A stretch of 64,000 nucleotides of DNA from Avena insularis (taxonomy: Eukaryota; Streptophyta; Magnoliopsida; Poales; Poaceae), in contig CM042685.1 in NCBI GenBank assembly GCA_023614405.1, positions 90,510,684-90,574,683 of the forward strand, written 5' to 3'. A model generated the notes under the pieces. The model saw nothing but the letters and a program-made list of their open reading frames with translations. It made no database searches and was not told the DNA's origin. Shown piece after piece: positions 47,015-60,253 of the stretch. The stretch's first letter is position 1. Every line of letters starts with the position of its first letter. The translations under genes and the position numbers were made by a program.

Positions 47015-50000
47015 TATAGAGGTCCCAACCTTTAATAAGGTAGAGATCCCTGTATCTACAATGCTAGTCCCTGGATCAATTGCTAGCATCCACAGTTAAG
47101 ATGTAATATCAAGAAACAAAGGTCATAATACAACTTTATAACCAGGAATAAAATAATTCATTACATCTTACATAGCTCATTTGGCTATCTCATTACAATG
47201 CAGCAGAAATAACTATAGCATGGAGTCCTTCATCTTCAAAGTGCCACAGGCAATCATGTTGGTTGTAGACTTGTAATCCTAATCAACACACTTCACTAAC
47301 ATCAAACAAACCTGCAACATAATAAGTTACAGACACAAGGGTTAATAAAATTGAATTGTATTGGCAAGTGATACTATGGTAGTATAGTGGAGTCTATCAT
47401 CTATATGCATTTGGCTAAGTGGATCTTATGCTTGCTTTGCTCAAAATAGTTTTTCCTTATCATTTGAAAAACATTAAGTTTTGTTTGGAGAAAATCACCC
47501 AAGGAACCACCAATACAAATTGGTGAACCTTCTCCCTTGTTCAACCACAAGTTTTTAACTTAGAAATTGGGATGAGGAGATTCTTGATAGCTTCCATGTC
47601 TTGATGCTCAAATTGTCCATTGCCGGGGACACGACTAGGTACTTAGATTATTCACTCTGCAGAGGTGATGCACTTTCCCCATAAGATTCGACATGCACCG
47701 AGACAAGATCTTTCAGAAGCCTTCTGTTAGACTAGAATGGACGCGTTCCATCCTATCATCCCCTACCACCAACTGTCCATTTGGCTAAGTTATTGCAACC
47801 TATATGATCCAGGCAGAGCCCATAATGCCAAGTGGATGCACTTGACGCTTCTCAACATTTGACATCTCAAATCTCTTTGTTCCTGGGTGGCATTCCATAA
47901 GTGAGATACCAAGTTTTCCCCAGTATACTAGACTTGGTGATGCCCAAGTTTTCCCCAGTATACTGGACTTGTTTAACCACTCAACACAAACCTTTGTTTC
48001 CATTCCACCCAGGTGATTCATTCACTTAGTTGTTTTATTAAACAAAACACAAGTCCTTGACTTAGAAATAATCCATAGCATGAATATAATTCACCCTTGT
48101 TTTCTACTAGATAGAATAATCATGATAGTAGTAGGGATCATAACTTAGAAAAATTCTACTAAGGTTTCATCTACTAGGATTTCCCATGGCATAGTTTATA
48201 CTTAGAAAAAATTCCATGCAAGTCCAACTTAGAAATATCACCAATGCATAGTGAAAATAATGGGACAAAAGTATGTAGCACCACTTGCCTTTTTGGTAGG
48301 GATTATAAGTTCACTCTTCAAATGTCACTACAATTCAACCAAGCAAGGCACAAATTCAATCTACCATTCAAGCAATCATCACATAGAATAATAAAAACAA
48401 AGCTATGCATGCAAGCATGTCAAAGATTGTTTTATTTGGAAAAGTGGTTTCTATTAGGTCATAAACATTTGAAAACACCCATTGGTCATTTATAAAAGTG
48501 GTAAAACCATTTGATATCAAGTTAGTGAAAAAGGCCATTTAAATTATTTTTGTTTTATTAGAAATGGTTCCAAATCAAAGTAATATTTTCTAGTGTTTGA
48601 CAAATACATTTTTAAACACAAATGTTAGTGTCTTAAGGTCAAGTGTTTAATATTGAAACCATTTGCAAAAGGTTTTACCTATAAACCACTTTTGTACCAA
48701 ATTAACATTTTATGTTGTTGAAAATGCTTTTTAGCAAAGTAATAATTTATAGGCTTCATCAAATATATTTTTAAATCTCAAAACTTGGTGTTTAGGGTCA
48801 GAGAGTTTAAATCCAATCATTTTACAGAGGTTTTATTCAAAAAGCATTTTTAAAACATATTCAACCTTTTTATTTAGCTAGAAATGCTTTTATTCAAAGA
48901 TTTATTCTTTAGCTTCACAAAATATCTTTTTAAATCAATAAGTTGGTTTATATGGTCAGTAGGTTCAAAACAATCCATTTTCCAAAGATTTTACCATAAA
49001 AATATTTCTAGAATAATTTTTATATTCAAATTATGCCTACACAAGTTTCTACAAAAACAACCAATTTAACACAAGCAATTTACTAAACAAAGCACATGTT
49101 TGGAAATTACTTGTTCTAATGATTCCATTGATATAAAATTTGAAAAATTTGGACGTGTAGATTAAAAGTTATGAATTTTACAATATCTAATCCCTAATAG
49201 ATCAAATTTCTTTTTTAAAACCAGAGTCTGGCTATGTGTCACGTTCTTATTGGACAATACCGGTTCATGCGGATCCGCTGCTGTGGTGCGTTGGATCTAA
49301 AGCGCATTGCACGGTATAGAATCAAACATACCGCTTCGGTTTAAGTTCTAATCTCGCACACACGATTCAGATCTAACGGCCCAAATCTTATTGACCATAG
49401 GTGGGTGGCGCGCTCTGCTCGCGATGGTTCCGGCGATACAGGAAGTTGGAGAGAGGGCTCACCGAGGTCACCGTGGCATGGGGATGCTCGACGTAGTGTT
49501 CTCCTGGACAGGGGCGCACGAGGTAGACTGGAATTCCTCGTCGGAGTAGCTCTCTGGTACGGGCACACATGGCTGTCGACGGGGACGAGGCTACAAGGCA
49601 CGGGAAGATAAGAGGAAGGTACCGTTAGATAAGAGGAAGATAAGAGGAAGACAAGTGAGCATCAAAAGGAGGGCAAGGGGGGTCTGTGCTCACCAGGGAA
49701 ACTCACCGGAGAAGGAGAAGACGGCGGAGGTGAAATGTCGATGTCGTAGTCGAGGCTACGGTGCTCACGGGGGCAAGCCAAAGATACTGGCGGGTACGCC
49801 TGGTGTTGGCGAGCATGCTAGTGGGGTCCGGGAGGAAAGGGGCAATGAGGACTGGCCGGAATCGACCGGAGGAGGTCGTCGGAGCAGTGGCGGTATGAGG
49901 AAGATTCCGAGCAGCCTAGGGGCTAGAAGAAGCTGGGGATTGAGGGAAAAGGAGCAGAGAGGGGAGGCGATTAAGTACGCGTGGTTGCGGGGTGGATTAA

Positions 50001-51359
50001 CGGAGGCAGTAAAGCGAATTGATGTTGTCTTCAACGGCTAGAAACGGCGAGGAGGGGTTGGGGGCATGGTCACCGCGGGTGAGGACGAAGCTGATGGGGT
50101 AGTGGGACCTGGTGGCAGCGAGAGAGAGAGAGAGGAGAGGTGGGGTCCAGTGGCCAGTGGGTTTGCGGGTGAGAACTGCGGTGGAAAAGAAAATGTTTCG
50201 AGGCGGAGAGAGGTGGGCTGCTGGGCCTGATGGGCTGGGCTTGCTGGCTGGGCTGGCTTGTTTTACTTTTTTTCCTTCTCTGTTTTCTTTTTCCATTTTG
50301 ATTTTCTATTTTGAATTTGTTTAAACATTTCAAACAACCATTTGAATTCAAAACCTTGCCAAACTTTCTGTCAATTTTCCACACTGTTTTATACATGCAT
50401 TTAATGTCCATTTTCAGAATAAATATTTCATTTACACATGGTTTGTTATTTATTTAAAAAGACAATTGTTTTTATTCAAACAAAATTTATTTATATTCTC
50501 AAACTCTTTATTTGAATTCTAATTTTCACTAAACCTTTGTAGTAGGTTTTATTTACTTAATAAGGTGTTAAATAATTCACTTTGATTTATTTAAAGTATT
50601 TTAATATGATTATTAATCATTTTAATTTGGGCAAATGTCTTTATTCCAATGAAATCAAATATGGTTTTAATCCCATAAATTTTATTTAGATGATTTCTTT
50701 GATTCCATTTAAGTTAATTAAATAACTTTTATTCCACTTGGGTAAATTCCAATTATTATTTTCCCCTAATTTAATTAATCATTTCTTATTAAGGATTTTG
50801 TCTTTAATCAATTGGAATAGAATTTGGTTAAGGCCATTTTATTTTATTTGAATATTCTTTATTACTTTATTTTATTGGGATTATATTTATTCCATTTTCT
50901 TGTGGACTTGGATTTAAATACTCCTTAATTATTATTTCTTTCTTTATCTTATAAAATCCATATCTTTTTATTTATAGTTCCAAACATCGTGATTCCAATT
51001 TGTAAAATCTTATTTAATATTTGCTTATCCTTTTAAATCCTTTTAGGATTACTTGCTCACAATTTGGTTTGGATTTTAGATAGGAGCTTTATTGGCTTTG
51101 GAAATTTTAATTTCTTTAAATTCATAAGATTTTATCTATGGCTCCAAATTACGTAAAACCAATTTCTATGGTTTTATAATATTTTGTATTTGTCATTCTT
51201 GATTTGAATTTAGTTGGATTCAAACTTCATTCAAAGTTTGTTCAATATGGGTTTTTAAGTTTCCATTTAGAAACAAAAGTTTCTTTTCACCCTAAATTTC
51301 AACAATTATTTATTTTGTTTATTTATTTTACAAAATTTGGAAAAATTTGGGATGTGACA
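47015..51359 (-). repeat. 5' LTR of element C
   Basis: Starts TATAGAGG at 47015 (TGTAGAGG in the other LTR) and ends GATGTGACA at 51359 before the target duplication. GC-rich ORF-dense part at 49340-50330; otherwise AT-rich. No gene. Confidence 0.92.
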
Positions 51360-52700
51360 GAAGGAGGAGGAGGATGGCGGCTAGGGTTGAGGAAGAAGGG
51401 GAAAGGGGGAGGTGCCCACCCTCCCCTCTATATAAAGAAGGGGTACTACCTAGGGTTCCCTCTTTGGCCCAATTCCCTTAGGGTCGGCGCAAGGGAGAGA
51501 GGGGGAAACTTGGCCCCAAGTCTTCCCCTTTCCTTTTTGGGTTTTTCCCTTAACCCTTTAGGGCTGGATGGTTTGGCCCCTTGGGCTTGGTGTGGCTGGC
51601 CCATGAGCCCCCGCAGCGTTGCCTCAACCCATGTGGGCCCTCGCGGAGTGGTGGGCCCATTGGTGGCCCTTGTAGAACATTCTAAAAGCTCCAATCAAAA
51701 TACCGAAAAAATTTCAAACACCGGAAGATAACTTCCTTTATATGAATCTTATTCTCTGGACCATTCCAGATCTCCTCGTGATGCCCTGGATCCAATCCGA
51801 GACTCCGAACAAGATTCAGTCTCCAACTCATATACCATATCTACTTAAACAACATCGAAACTTAAGTGTGTCACCCTACGGTTCACGAACTATGCAACCA
51901 TGATCGAGACACCTCTTTGATCAATAACCAATAGAGTTACCAGGAGATTCATAATGGCTCCCACATATTCAACGACGACTTAGTGATCGAAAGAACCATT
52001 AACATACGACACCGATTCCCTTTGTCCTACGATACTTTACTTATCCGAGGTTTGATCATCGGTATCTCCATATTGACATCCCTTGTTACTGATAAGTTCT
52101 CTTTACTCATACCATGATATGACATCCCTTGTGACCTAGTCACATGCTTGCAAGACAATTGGATGAAATTCCACCGAGAGGGCCCAGAGTATATCTATCC
52201 GTCATTTGGATGGACAAATCCCACTCTTGATCCATGCACTTGAACACATACTTTTAGAATACCCAATGCCACCTTTATAACCACCCAGTTATGAAGTGGC
52301 ATTTGATGTCATCAAAGCACTCATCCGGTGATGGTGATTAACATGATGTCAGGGTTAAGGGATTAGGTTACTATTTATTTGAAAGCTTGTATCAAAATGA
52401 ACTTAATGACTTGACCTTATGCTATGCTTACTATGGGTGTGTGTCCATTACATCATTCTCCTAATTATATGACATTGTTATTAATAACATCTAATGTTCA
52501 TGATCAGGAAACCATGATCATCTATTAATCAACAAGATAGTTTAACAAGAGGCTTAGTAGGGACTCATTTATGTTTAAAAACACAAAAGTATTAATGTTT
52601 CGTATTAATACAATTATATCATGGGATGTAAACATTTATCATAAACACAAAGATATAATAATAACCACTTTATTATTGCCTCTTGGGCATATCTCCAACA
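51360..52700 (-). repeat. 5' LTR of E, outer segment
   Basis: Continues 40578 after the GAAGG duplication and ends ATCTCCAACA at 52700. The minus-strand start TGTTGGAGATATGCCC, then AAGAGGCAATAATAAAGTGG, is the BARE/WIS/Angela LTR start. 51850-52680 is alignable with the D LTR (CACCCTACGGTTC; CCGAGAGGGCCCAGAG; CATGATCAGGAAAC). With the inner segment the LTR is about 1.73 kb. The ORF at 51204-51731 crosses the C/E junction and is an artefact. Confidence 0.9.
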
Positions 52701-54682
52701 ACTATATCAATTAGGAAACATTGGTATAGGTGTGATATATAAACAAACCCAAGTCCCTAGTAGCCTTTATTCAACTAGTTCATTGGTCAATGGATGGTCA
52801 AAGGTGTCCTGACCATGAAGGTTCTTTGGCACCTAATTGACACTAGATCTATCTCATTGGGGAATGAGATAGTAGACACTACTCCGCAGATGATTTTTGC
52901 AACATGATCATATCACAAAGTTCCCGAGGATAGTGACTTGTTCCTCAGACTATGAGACCATATCAAATCACTGTTTCCCGAGGATACATTGATAAAATTA
53001 AAAATCACTTAGTAATATGGTGGTCATAAAGGTGTTGTTGGGTATCCGGAGGAAACATGTAGAGGAGACTTCGTCAAGAGCGGGATTTGTACATCCGTGT
53101 GATGGAAGATAATTTGATCCCACTCGGATAATTTATATCAAATATGTTGCACAACATGTGATTAGATCATAGGATATCACTTATCGGTATGAGTTTAAAG
53201 TAGTATTGTCGGTAACGAGATTGAACTCGGCATGGAGATGTCGATGATCAAATCTCAAACAATGTAAGTATCACAGAGACAAAAGGAACATAACACATAA
53301 TGTTTCATGTTCGAAACAATGGAGAAATCGTGAGTGCATAGGGGTCATCATGGGTATCCCGGTCGCACTGATGATCATTGATAGAGATCATGTGTATGAC
53401 ATTCCCAAACCATAGGTACATATGCTTAAGGGATTTACGACGCTTGAAATCTTCCTGAAAGAGGGAACCCTGAAAGAGAGGAGAAGAGAGAGAAACCAGA
53501 AGTGTTCTAGGGAAATCCGAAGTGGTTCGGAGAAAGAAATGAATAATGAAAAGGATTGAAAGGAGTTTCCGATAAATGGGAATTTGAATATGTGTTTATT
53601 ATATGTTAAGTATGAATTAATATATTCTATATAATATTTAAATTAGGATTTATAAAGAAACTTTCTTATTAGGTCAAATCCCCAGAGTGAATTGATCTAG
53701 GAGAAAAAAGGAACTGCAGAAAAATAGAAAAAAGGAGAAACAACCCAGGCCCACGTGGGTGGCAAATAATTTTCTGCCGCACGGGGGGAACAACCAGCAG
53801 CAACCACCTCTGAATCGAGCGAGCACCTATGTCGAGGCGCCGGCCCATGTCGGCTGGCTGCCCACCTGGTGTGGCTGCACAGCTGGCGGGTTGCGGGCGG
53901 CCACCCACGGCGTTATGACTAGCTAACGCGATGGCGCTGGCAGTCAGACGCGCGCTGCCGCGCCGGCGGGGCTAGCCGGTTGCTGCCATTGCATAAGCTT
54001 GCGAGCTGGGCCACCGGGTGGATCTTCTGGGCCACCTAGGTTGCTTCCCCTTTGCTTGCTGGGCTAGGTGAAAACAACCCATCCCGCTAGGATTTTTCTG
54101 CCCCCTTTTTTCCTTTACCTTTAGTCCCACATGGGACACCTAAGACGGAGGGCATCCTTCACTTAGCCTATATAAAGAGGTGCCTATGGGTGTGATTAAA
54201 CACACAATAATCTGAGATATTCCCTTTGGCTGGAATACTCCTCTCCCTCTCTCTTGTTGCCTCTGCTATTGCGCGGTCCCATGTCTGGACTATGTAGGCA
54301 AGGCGTTCTCTTCTCCGGAACGCCGTTGCACTGTCGGGATTCTATCCAGAAGGTCTACTTTCGCAACCTCTGCGAGATCGGAGGTCGGGAGTCATTGTCT
54401 TGCACCGTATGCATGTGGTAACTCGGTGGGGCTATTAAAACTTCTGGGCCATCTTGCGAGGACCCGTACAAGGGGTGACTTGCGAGGAGCTTCGTGGCCT
54501 TGAGGTCGGACGGGTACGACTACATCATCCATACTTTTGCATGAGAATAACGCTCTCTCGGTCTTCAGGAGTACATTACCGCTGTCTCTCTTTGTTACTG
54601 CATTACTAGTAGATAGATCTTGGGCATTCGGTGTTACTTCTGCTTAGCATAAATTTTTGATTTTCAGCATTGAACCCCAACA
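52701..54682 (+). repeat. LTR-like non-coding sequence, family unknown
   Basis: No ORF of interest. 54168-54176 (CTATATAAA) is a good TATA box. The transcript-start-like region that follows and the end TTGAACCCCAACA (54682) look like the promoter and 3' edge of a plus-strand copia LTR, perhaps of the SIRE/Maximus group. I did not find its start or a primer site after it, so it would be a truncated or solo LTR. 53650-54080 is GC-rich. Confidence 0.45.
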
Positions 54683-54840
54683 ATTTACTCTCTGGCATTG
54701 TTCTTCTATCCTATAGTACCCATTTAAAATCTTTGTACTAGTTCGATTATAATTTTGTTGTTGCCATCTTGTTCTTTAAAAGATGTAACACTGACTATTT
54801 TCTTTTTCTTTGCATAGAGCTCAAAAAGGGAACACTGAAT

Positions 54841-55460
54841 ATGTTGGTTTGCACAACCTCTTCTACATGTTCACAAGAGATGCCATTGTTTCCTTATCTG
54901 GTGCTAGTTCATCCTAAGAAACAACATAACTATCCTATATTGTGAAGTTCATTCGTGGTTTGCCATCTTGCTCTGCAAGTTCTGGTATAATGCCATTATA
55001 ATTTCTATCTGGTTCATTCATATGTACAACAGTAACTCTGTGCCATTGTATAGCTCACCGCAAATTCTGAGTCAACCAACATCTCTTGCTTTCAAGGATA
55101 TACAACTGCTTCCATATATATTTGTTGAAATGACCTGGTTAGTTTATATTTCTGAAAATTCTAAGAAACACTTTGTTTGATTGCTCATTTCATTATAGGA
55201 AAACTTGTCTAATGCTTGTTTGTCATGTTCTACAGGTTCACAAGCGACGCCATTATATTTTGTATCTGGTTCTGGTTCGTCCTAAGCAACGACATAACTA
55301 TCATTTACTATATAGTTCATTTATGGTTTGCATTCCTGCTCTACAAGTTCTTGCATAATGCCATTACAATTTCTGTCTCATTCATTCTTAGCTACGATAA
55401 TAACTACATGCCATTGTATGGTTTATTAGTCTATATATATTTGTTCAAATAACCTGGCTA
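54841..55460 (+). repeat. Tandem duplication, period about 367 bp
   Basis: 54862-55060 (TTCACAAGAGATGCCATT, then ACATAACTATC, CTCTGCAAGTTC, ATAATGCCATTA) is repeated with changes at 55229-55430. Nothing else is recognised in 54683-56100; no ORF carries a known motif. Confidence 0.7.
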
Positions 55461-56109
55461 GTTTATATTTGGTGAAATTCTAAGCCACACACATTGTTAT
55501 ATTGCTCATTTCACAATAGGCACACTTGTTTAATGCTTCCTTGTACTGTTTGTTTGACATGATCGTCAATATATTTGAACCATTGACCCGTAGTAAAATC
55601 CAGTCCATAGCTCCTGTCATATCAGTTAAATGAGTAGTTTACCTTGTTTGATGTATTAAATTGTTATTACTTAGTTTCAGACTGCAATTATTGCTATTGC
55701 CACCAAAGAGGGGGCTGCAAGATCATGTCTCATGGTTGTTTTCCAATGTAGATGTCACACTCAAAAGGGAGATGCACGTGATAGACTGAGAGAGCAAATT
55801 GAGGACCGCTATCAACTTGATTGTCAACAGAAATACCAAATTTTCCTTTCCTTGAGTTGATAATATGTAATAATTTTAAGTAGTTTACAGCTGATAAAAT
55901 ATCTAGGTAAATCGCATAGGCCATGTAGGCATTTAGTTGATGTCATCCACACAGTAGGAGGTACCATACCTATGCTAGCCAGGTCGATTAGGGTACAATA
56001 TCAGTCTTTGCTATTGGCCCATCTTGTATTGGGGCGACGATGATCAATAAAAGGTGGTCGCCAGTTGTACACCTTTTATGATGTCGGAATGGGCTCTAGA
56101 AAGGACGAA

Positions 56110-56770
56110 AATGTAAAAGACCGTAAAAGTAACAGGCCGACCCACATGCGTGCTCTAATAATAGTAACAGGACTAAATAGTAACAGGCCAAAACAGTAAC
56201 ATACCGAAACAATAACATGCGGAAATAGGAACATGCCTAAACAAGAACAGTAAAAAGGGCCAGAACCGCAAAAAAGCAAAAACAGTAATAGGCTAGAACA
56301 GTAGCAGGCCAGGGCAACAAAAAGGCCAGAACTGTAGCACACCAGAATAGTAACAGACCAGAATTGTTTCAGGACAAAAGAGTAATAAGCCTAGAAACTT
56401 ACCAGGCCAGAACAGTAACATGCCAGAACCTAAGCAGGCCGCTTATGGACCAGATAAGTAACGGACCTTCTCAAAGAAGGTACGTTAGTGGGCGACCCAT
56501 TACGGGTTGTAAGAATAGTGAAGGGCCGACCGCAGGCCTTAATAGTACCGGGCCGACATTCCACATGCCGCTAATGGGACATACAGTATTGAACCAAGGA
56601 GGGCCTTCTGTAGTTCGAAACAGTAGCAGGGCTGAAAGTTTACGGGTCATAGCGGGCTGCACTAATGGGCCCATTTCAAATAGTGTAGGACAAAATAGTA
56701 ATGGGCCATGATACTATTGTGATTTCTTAATGGGCCGGCCCACTTAATAATTAGCAGGCCTTGGCTAGGC
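56110..56770 (+). repeat. Decayed minisatellite built on an AACAGTAACAGGCCAG-like unit
   Basis: Short variants of AGTAACAGGCC, AACAGTAACATGCC and CAGAACAGTAG recur roughly every 15-20 bases from about 56125 to 56420. Looser variants with GGGCC follow until 56770. It could be the subterminal repeat region of a DNA transposon, but no terminal inverted repeats were found. ORFs at 56076-56342 and 56364-56711 are by-products of the repetition. Confidence 0.65.
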
Positions 56771-56819
56771 CAGGCTTCTACCATAGTTTCCATGACAGTT
56801 AACGGCGTTCGCCACATGA

Positions 56820-59800
56820 TGTAGTGACCTTAGATCGATAAAGATCCTAAGTCCCTGTGATTAACATGCTAGTCCCTGGATCATTAGCTAGCACTCACAG
56901 TCAATGAAATATCATGTAAAACACAATTCTTTATTACATGAATCGAATAATCCAGAGTTTATATTATTACCACAAAAGAGAAATGTATACAACTTGGAGT
57001 CCCATCAATACCACAGGCAGGTTGAGTGAAGACCCGTGATCCTAGTGCACCTTTCAACGATCTCCAAAAAGTCTGCACATGAAATGTGCATCTAACAAGT
57101 TGGGTCAATACTTTGAATGTATCAGCAAATTACACCACGGAAAGAATAAGGCTAACTCTACATTGAAGGCTTGAGTAGGCTTTGGGTTCATTTGCATAAA
57201 GCCAATTTTTCTCTAAGTAACGAGAAAATATAAGGAGTTTTTATCCTAGTTTGTAAACATTTTCTTAAGTAAAATAGGATCGAATGGAACACGAGGATAT
57301 TACTCACCAAGTTTCCAAACAACCAAACACTTGGATATTTCTCACCAAGTCCCAAAATCCCACCAATTGGCGATATTACTCATGCCATGGGGTTTCAAAA
57401 CTTTGTTTATAAAAGAGAGAGGAAGATACTTCAGAGGATCCATCCTTGAGATGCTCAATGTTGTTATGTTTCCATGAACACGGGCAATCAGATAGCAATA
57501 CCCTCGAGAGTTTGTGCCCTTTACAAAAAATCCATGATCAAGTCCTTTTACAAACAAGACCATGGTGAGGCATTCCCTTAGTAGCCCCTCTACCTTCGGG
57601 ATCCAACCGTGCTAAGAACCTCCAGATGTTGGTACCCAGGTGAGGTTTCCCATTATGTACTAGGACAAGACAGAGCCCATATGTATTATGGTTGCACTAG
57701 AAGCTTCTGAATTCTGAAACATGGCAGACTTCTTTGATTCCTGGGCGGTGGAGGTCACACGGAGAGCCAATCCAGGTTACTTCCCGTAATAGTCGATCCT
57801 GACATACCACTTCGCCCAGAGAAAAACATAGTTTTATTTTTAAGTAAATTTGAGGAGAAAAACTTGCGCTCATACACAAAGCTCTTATACTTAGAAATTT
57901 TTTTGTCTTTCAGAACCCCATTTGTATTTGTATATATATAGCATAGCACAAGCATAGTACTTAGAAAATTCAAGACAACCTAGTAGGAGTGGAAATATTT
58001 ATAAGTATAAGTTACTCATGGCATAATACAAAACGACAGAGCACTTGTAAAATAATTTTCTTCTACTAAAAACATCCTACATATGCATACTGCTATTTTG
58101 AGGATCAAAACATCCATAGTAGTAAAACTGGGAAAAGGATATGAACAAATCTATAACTTGCCTTAATAGTTGTTGAAATCCTTCAAACACTCATTGCAAT
58201 TACAGACAGTGCACTCCTAATAATCTATCGATCAAACAATTGCATCCAACATAAGAAATCCCACAATCATAAATAAATGCACAAATGCATGGAAAAGTGT
58301 TTTAATGCAATAGAGTATTTGTTTTAATAATTGATTGCCATTAATGGGGTTTTTATTAGATCTACTGTAAATCATGTTCTCATTGTTGAATTAAATTTGG
58401 ATCTGAAGTTCAATACATAGAGAGAAATAATACGAACTAGTAGAAATTGGATTCACCCTAATCGAAGTTGTAGATCTTTTCTTATGATTTATTTAGTATT
58501 TAATATAGTTTAAATCACTTAAATAATTTACATAGTCAAATATTAGATCTAAAATCATATCTGTAATCTACACAATATTGTGAATCCTGGAACATATTAT
58601 TCATATTTTTCTGATATATAAATAATTTACTATGGATTTAGTACTCTAAAAGATCATTAAAACTATTTAAATTATTACACTAAATATATATAAAGTTTAT
58701 TCTAAACCCATATTATTGTTATATGCAATTTTATGAGTGCGTAGATATATTATTTTCAATTTTTGGCCAAGTAGATCTTTTAATATGAATTTTCTAAGAT
58801 CTATCTATTTTCTGCAATTTTCAAATTGATTTTTATTAAAGCAGGTGAGCTAACGGCACGTGGAGGCTTCTGATTGGCTGAGCTAGATGACGCGGCACTG
58901 ATGCGGATGATGACTAAGCACTATGCCACGCGGCGCGATGCCACTGGACGGTACCCTTTCGCCTAACAGATCTAATCTACACCGTAAAAACTGGATCGGA
59001 CGACGCTAGGAGTTTGGACATCCTTTCCTTGGTCAAACGGCCACGACCGGCGATGGTGAGATCGGATGGTGGACGTGGACGAGGCTCCGATGGTCTCCGC
59101 CATCGGTGAACTTGATGATGGCGTGCCCCTCCTCCTCATGATCTTGCTCGTACTCACTCTGTCGATATTCTATTCCTCTCCCGGCGGTAGCGCTCCGCTG
59201 ATTACCTCTGTCCTAGGCGGTACTCCGGCGATGAATTGCGGGTGGTTCGGTGCTCTGAACAAGGGGAAAGGGGAACGGGGTGAAACGGTGGACCTATAGG
59301 GTTAGGATAGACATAAAATAGAGGAAAGGGGGGATCGGAAACAATGGGAGCTTCACCTTCCGAAGCTCAGCGATGGCGCTCTCCGGCGAGATTGGAAGCT
59401 TTGAAAAAAATAGAGGCTAGGGTTTCGAGGAAAATCTAAAGGAGAAAAAGGTGGCGGCAGGGTCGGGTATTTATGGCGAAGGAAGGCATGGAGAAGGGTC
59501 AAAGGGCATGACTGGAATCAGTCGGGATTTGAAATGAGGAAGGACATCCTTTTCAACGCGGTCTCGTGCCGCGAGGTGGAAGAAGACGGGACGGGCCCCA
59601 CCTGTCGGTGACAGAGAGAGGAGAGAGGGCCGGTGGCTGCTGCTGTTGTGATGGGCCGGCCTTGGGCCAATGCGGTCTAGTTGCACGCGGCGCGCGGCGG
59701 GGAAGTGAGCGGTAGGTAGCTAGGTGGGCTGGACTGCGGGGTCAGTGGCCGGGCCAGGGGGTTCGACCAATAGAAATAGGTTAGACTTTTCTATTCTTTT

Positions 59801-60253
59801 CTCCTTTTATATTTTCTTATTTCCTTTATAACTTTTTCATATGACCTTCAAATGAGTTGAATCTTGTCTTCAAAATTTTCAAAAATCATGTAGAGCCTCT
59901 TAGGATCATTTTTGTAACCTTTTATATATTTTAAAAATAATGGATTTATATACCCTTGTTTTGTACTCTTGTAGGAGTATGTTGATGTTTCAGAATAGGG
60001 TTTTCAAAATGGGGTTTACAAATTTGCTTCAATGCAAAGATGTAAGGATCATGAATAACAATGATTTGGATTTTATCAAACTTTCCAACCAATGTGATAA
60101 TCATAAGAATCCACTTCTTTTAATATGGCTTAGTAAAATTTCAAACAAATCCTCAAAAATTTATTTTTATTCAAATTTCAACAAGGCCAAAAATTAAATC
60201 AATTTATCTTATTTATTTAACATTCCAAACTAGGAAAGTTTTGGGATGTTACA
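56820..60253 (-). repeat. Solo LTR of a Tekay-like element (3.4 kb)
   Basis: The right edge AGTTTTGGGATGTTACA (60253) is the LTR start on the minus strand; the left edge TGTAGTGACC (56820) is its end. 56838-56905 matches the end of the C LTR (40595-40660: ATGCTAGTCCCTGGATCA, TAGC). A TATA sequence CCATAAATACCC on the minus strand lies at about 59464-59475, in a GC-rich region with chance ORFs (58970-59690). The flanks (CATGA and TTTTT) do not match, so no target duplication is visible. No internal region is attached. Confidence 0.78.

Larger units (their letters stand above)
40579..51359 (-). mobile_element. Element C: non-autonomous, gag-only Tekay-like element with very long LTRs
   Basis: Two direct repeats of 4530 bp (40579-45108) and 4345 bp (47015-51359) flank a 1.9-kb internal region. 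GAAGG lies on both sides (40574-40578 and 51360-51364). The LTR starts TGTCACATCCCAAA on the minus strand, and a tRNA-Met primer site (47001-47012) and polypurine tract (45109 onward) are in place. The internal region encodes only a gag-like protein with zinc knuckles. The LTR start, hairpin before the polypurine tract and primer site point to the Tekay-like chromovirus lineage as helper. LTRs make up more than 80% of the element, like the LARD class. Confidence 0.9.
20159..52700 (-). mobile_element. Composite E: decayed Ty1/copia element(s), BARE/WIS/Angela-like, split by F/G and C
   Basis: Read on the minus strand from 52700: 5' LTR (52700-51360, then 40578-40181), primer site, leader-like region (40180-38293), protease and integrase remnants (38290-36999), inserted block F, then RT, RNase H and a polypurine tract ending at 20159. 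The 3' LTR is absent. Copia pol order (protease, integrase, RT, RNase H) is kept. The 38293 junction is odd, because the region between it and the LTR matches the complete internal region of the non-autonomous D. E may therefore be a recombinant, or two elements joined by deletion. Confidence 0.75.

Noticed and set aside
51204..51731. 175-residue plus-strand ORF
   Set aside because: It crosses the boundary between the LTR of C and the LTR of E.
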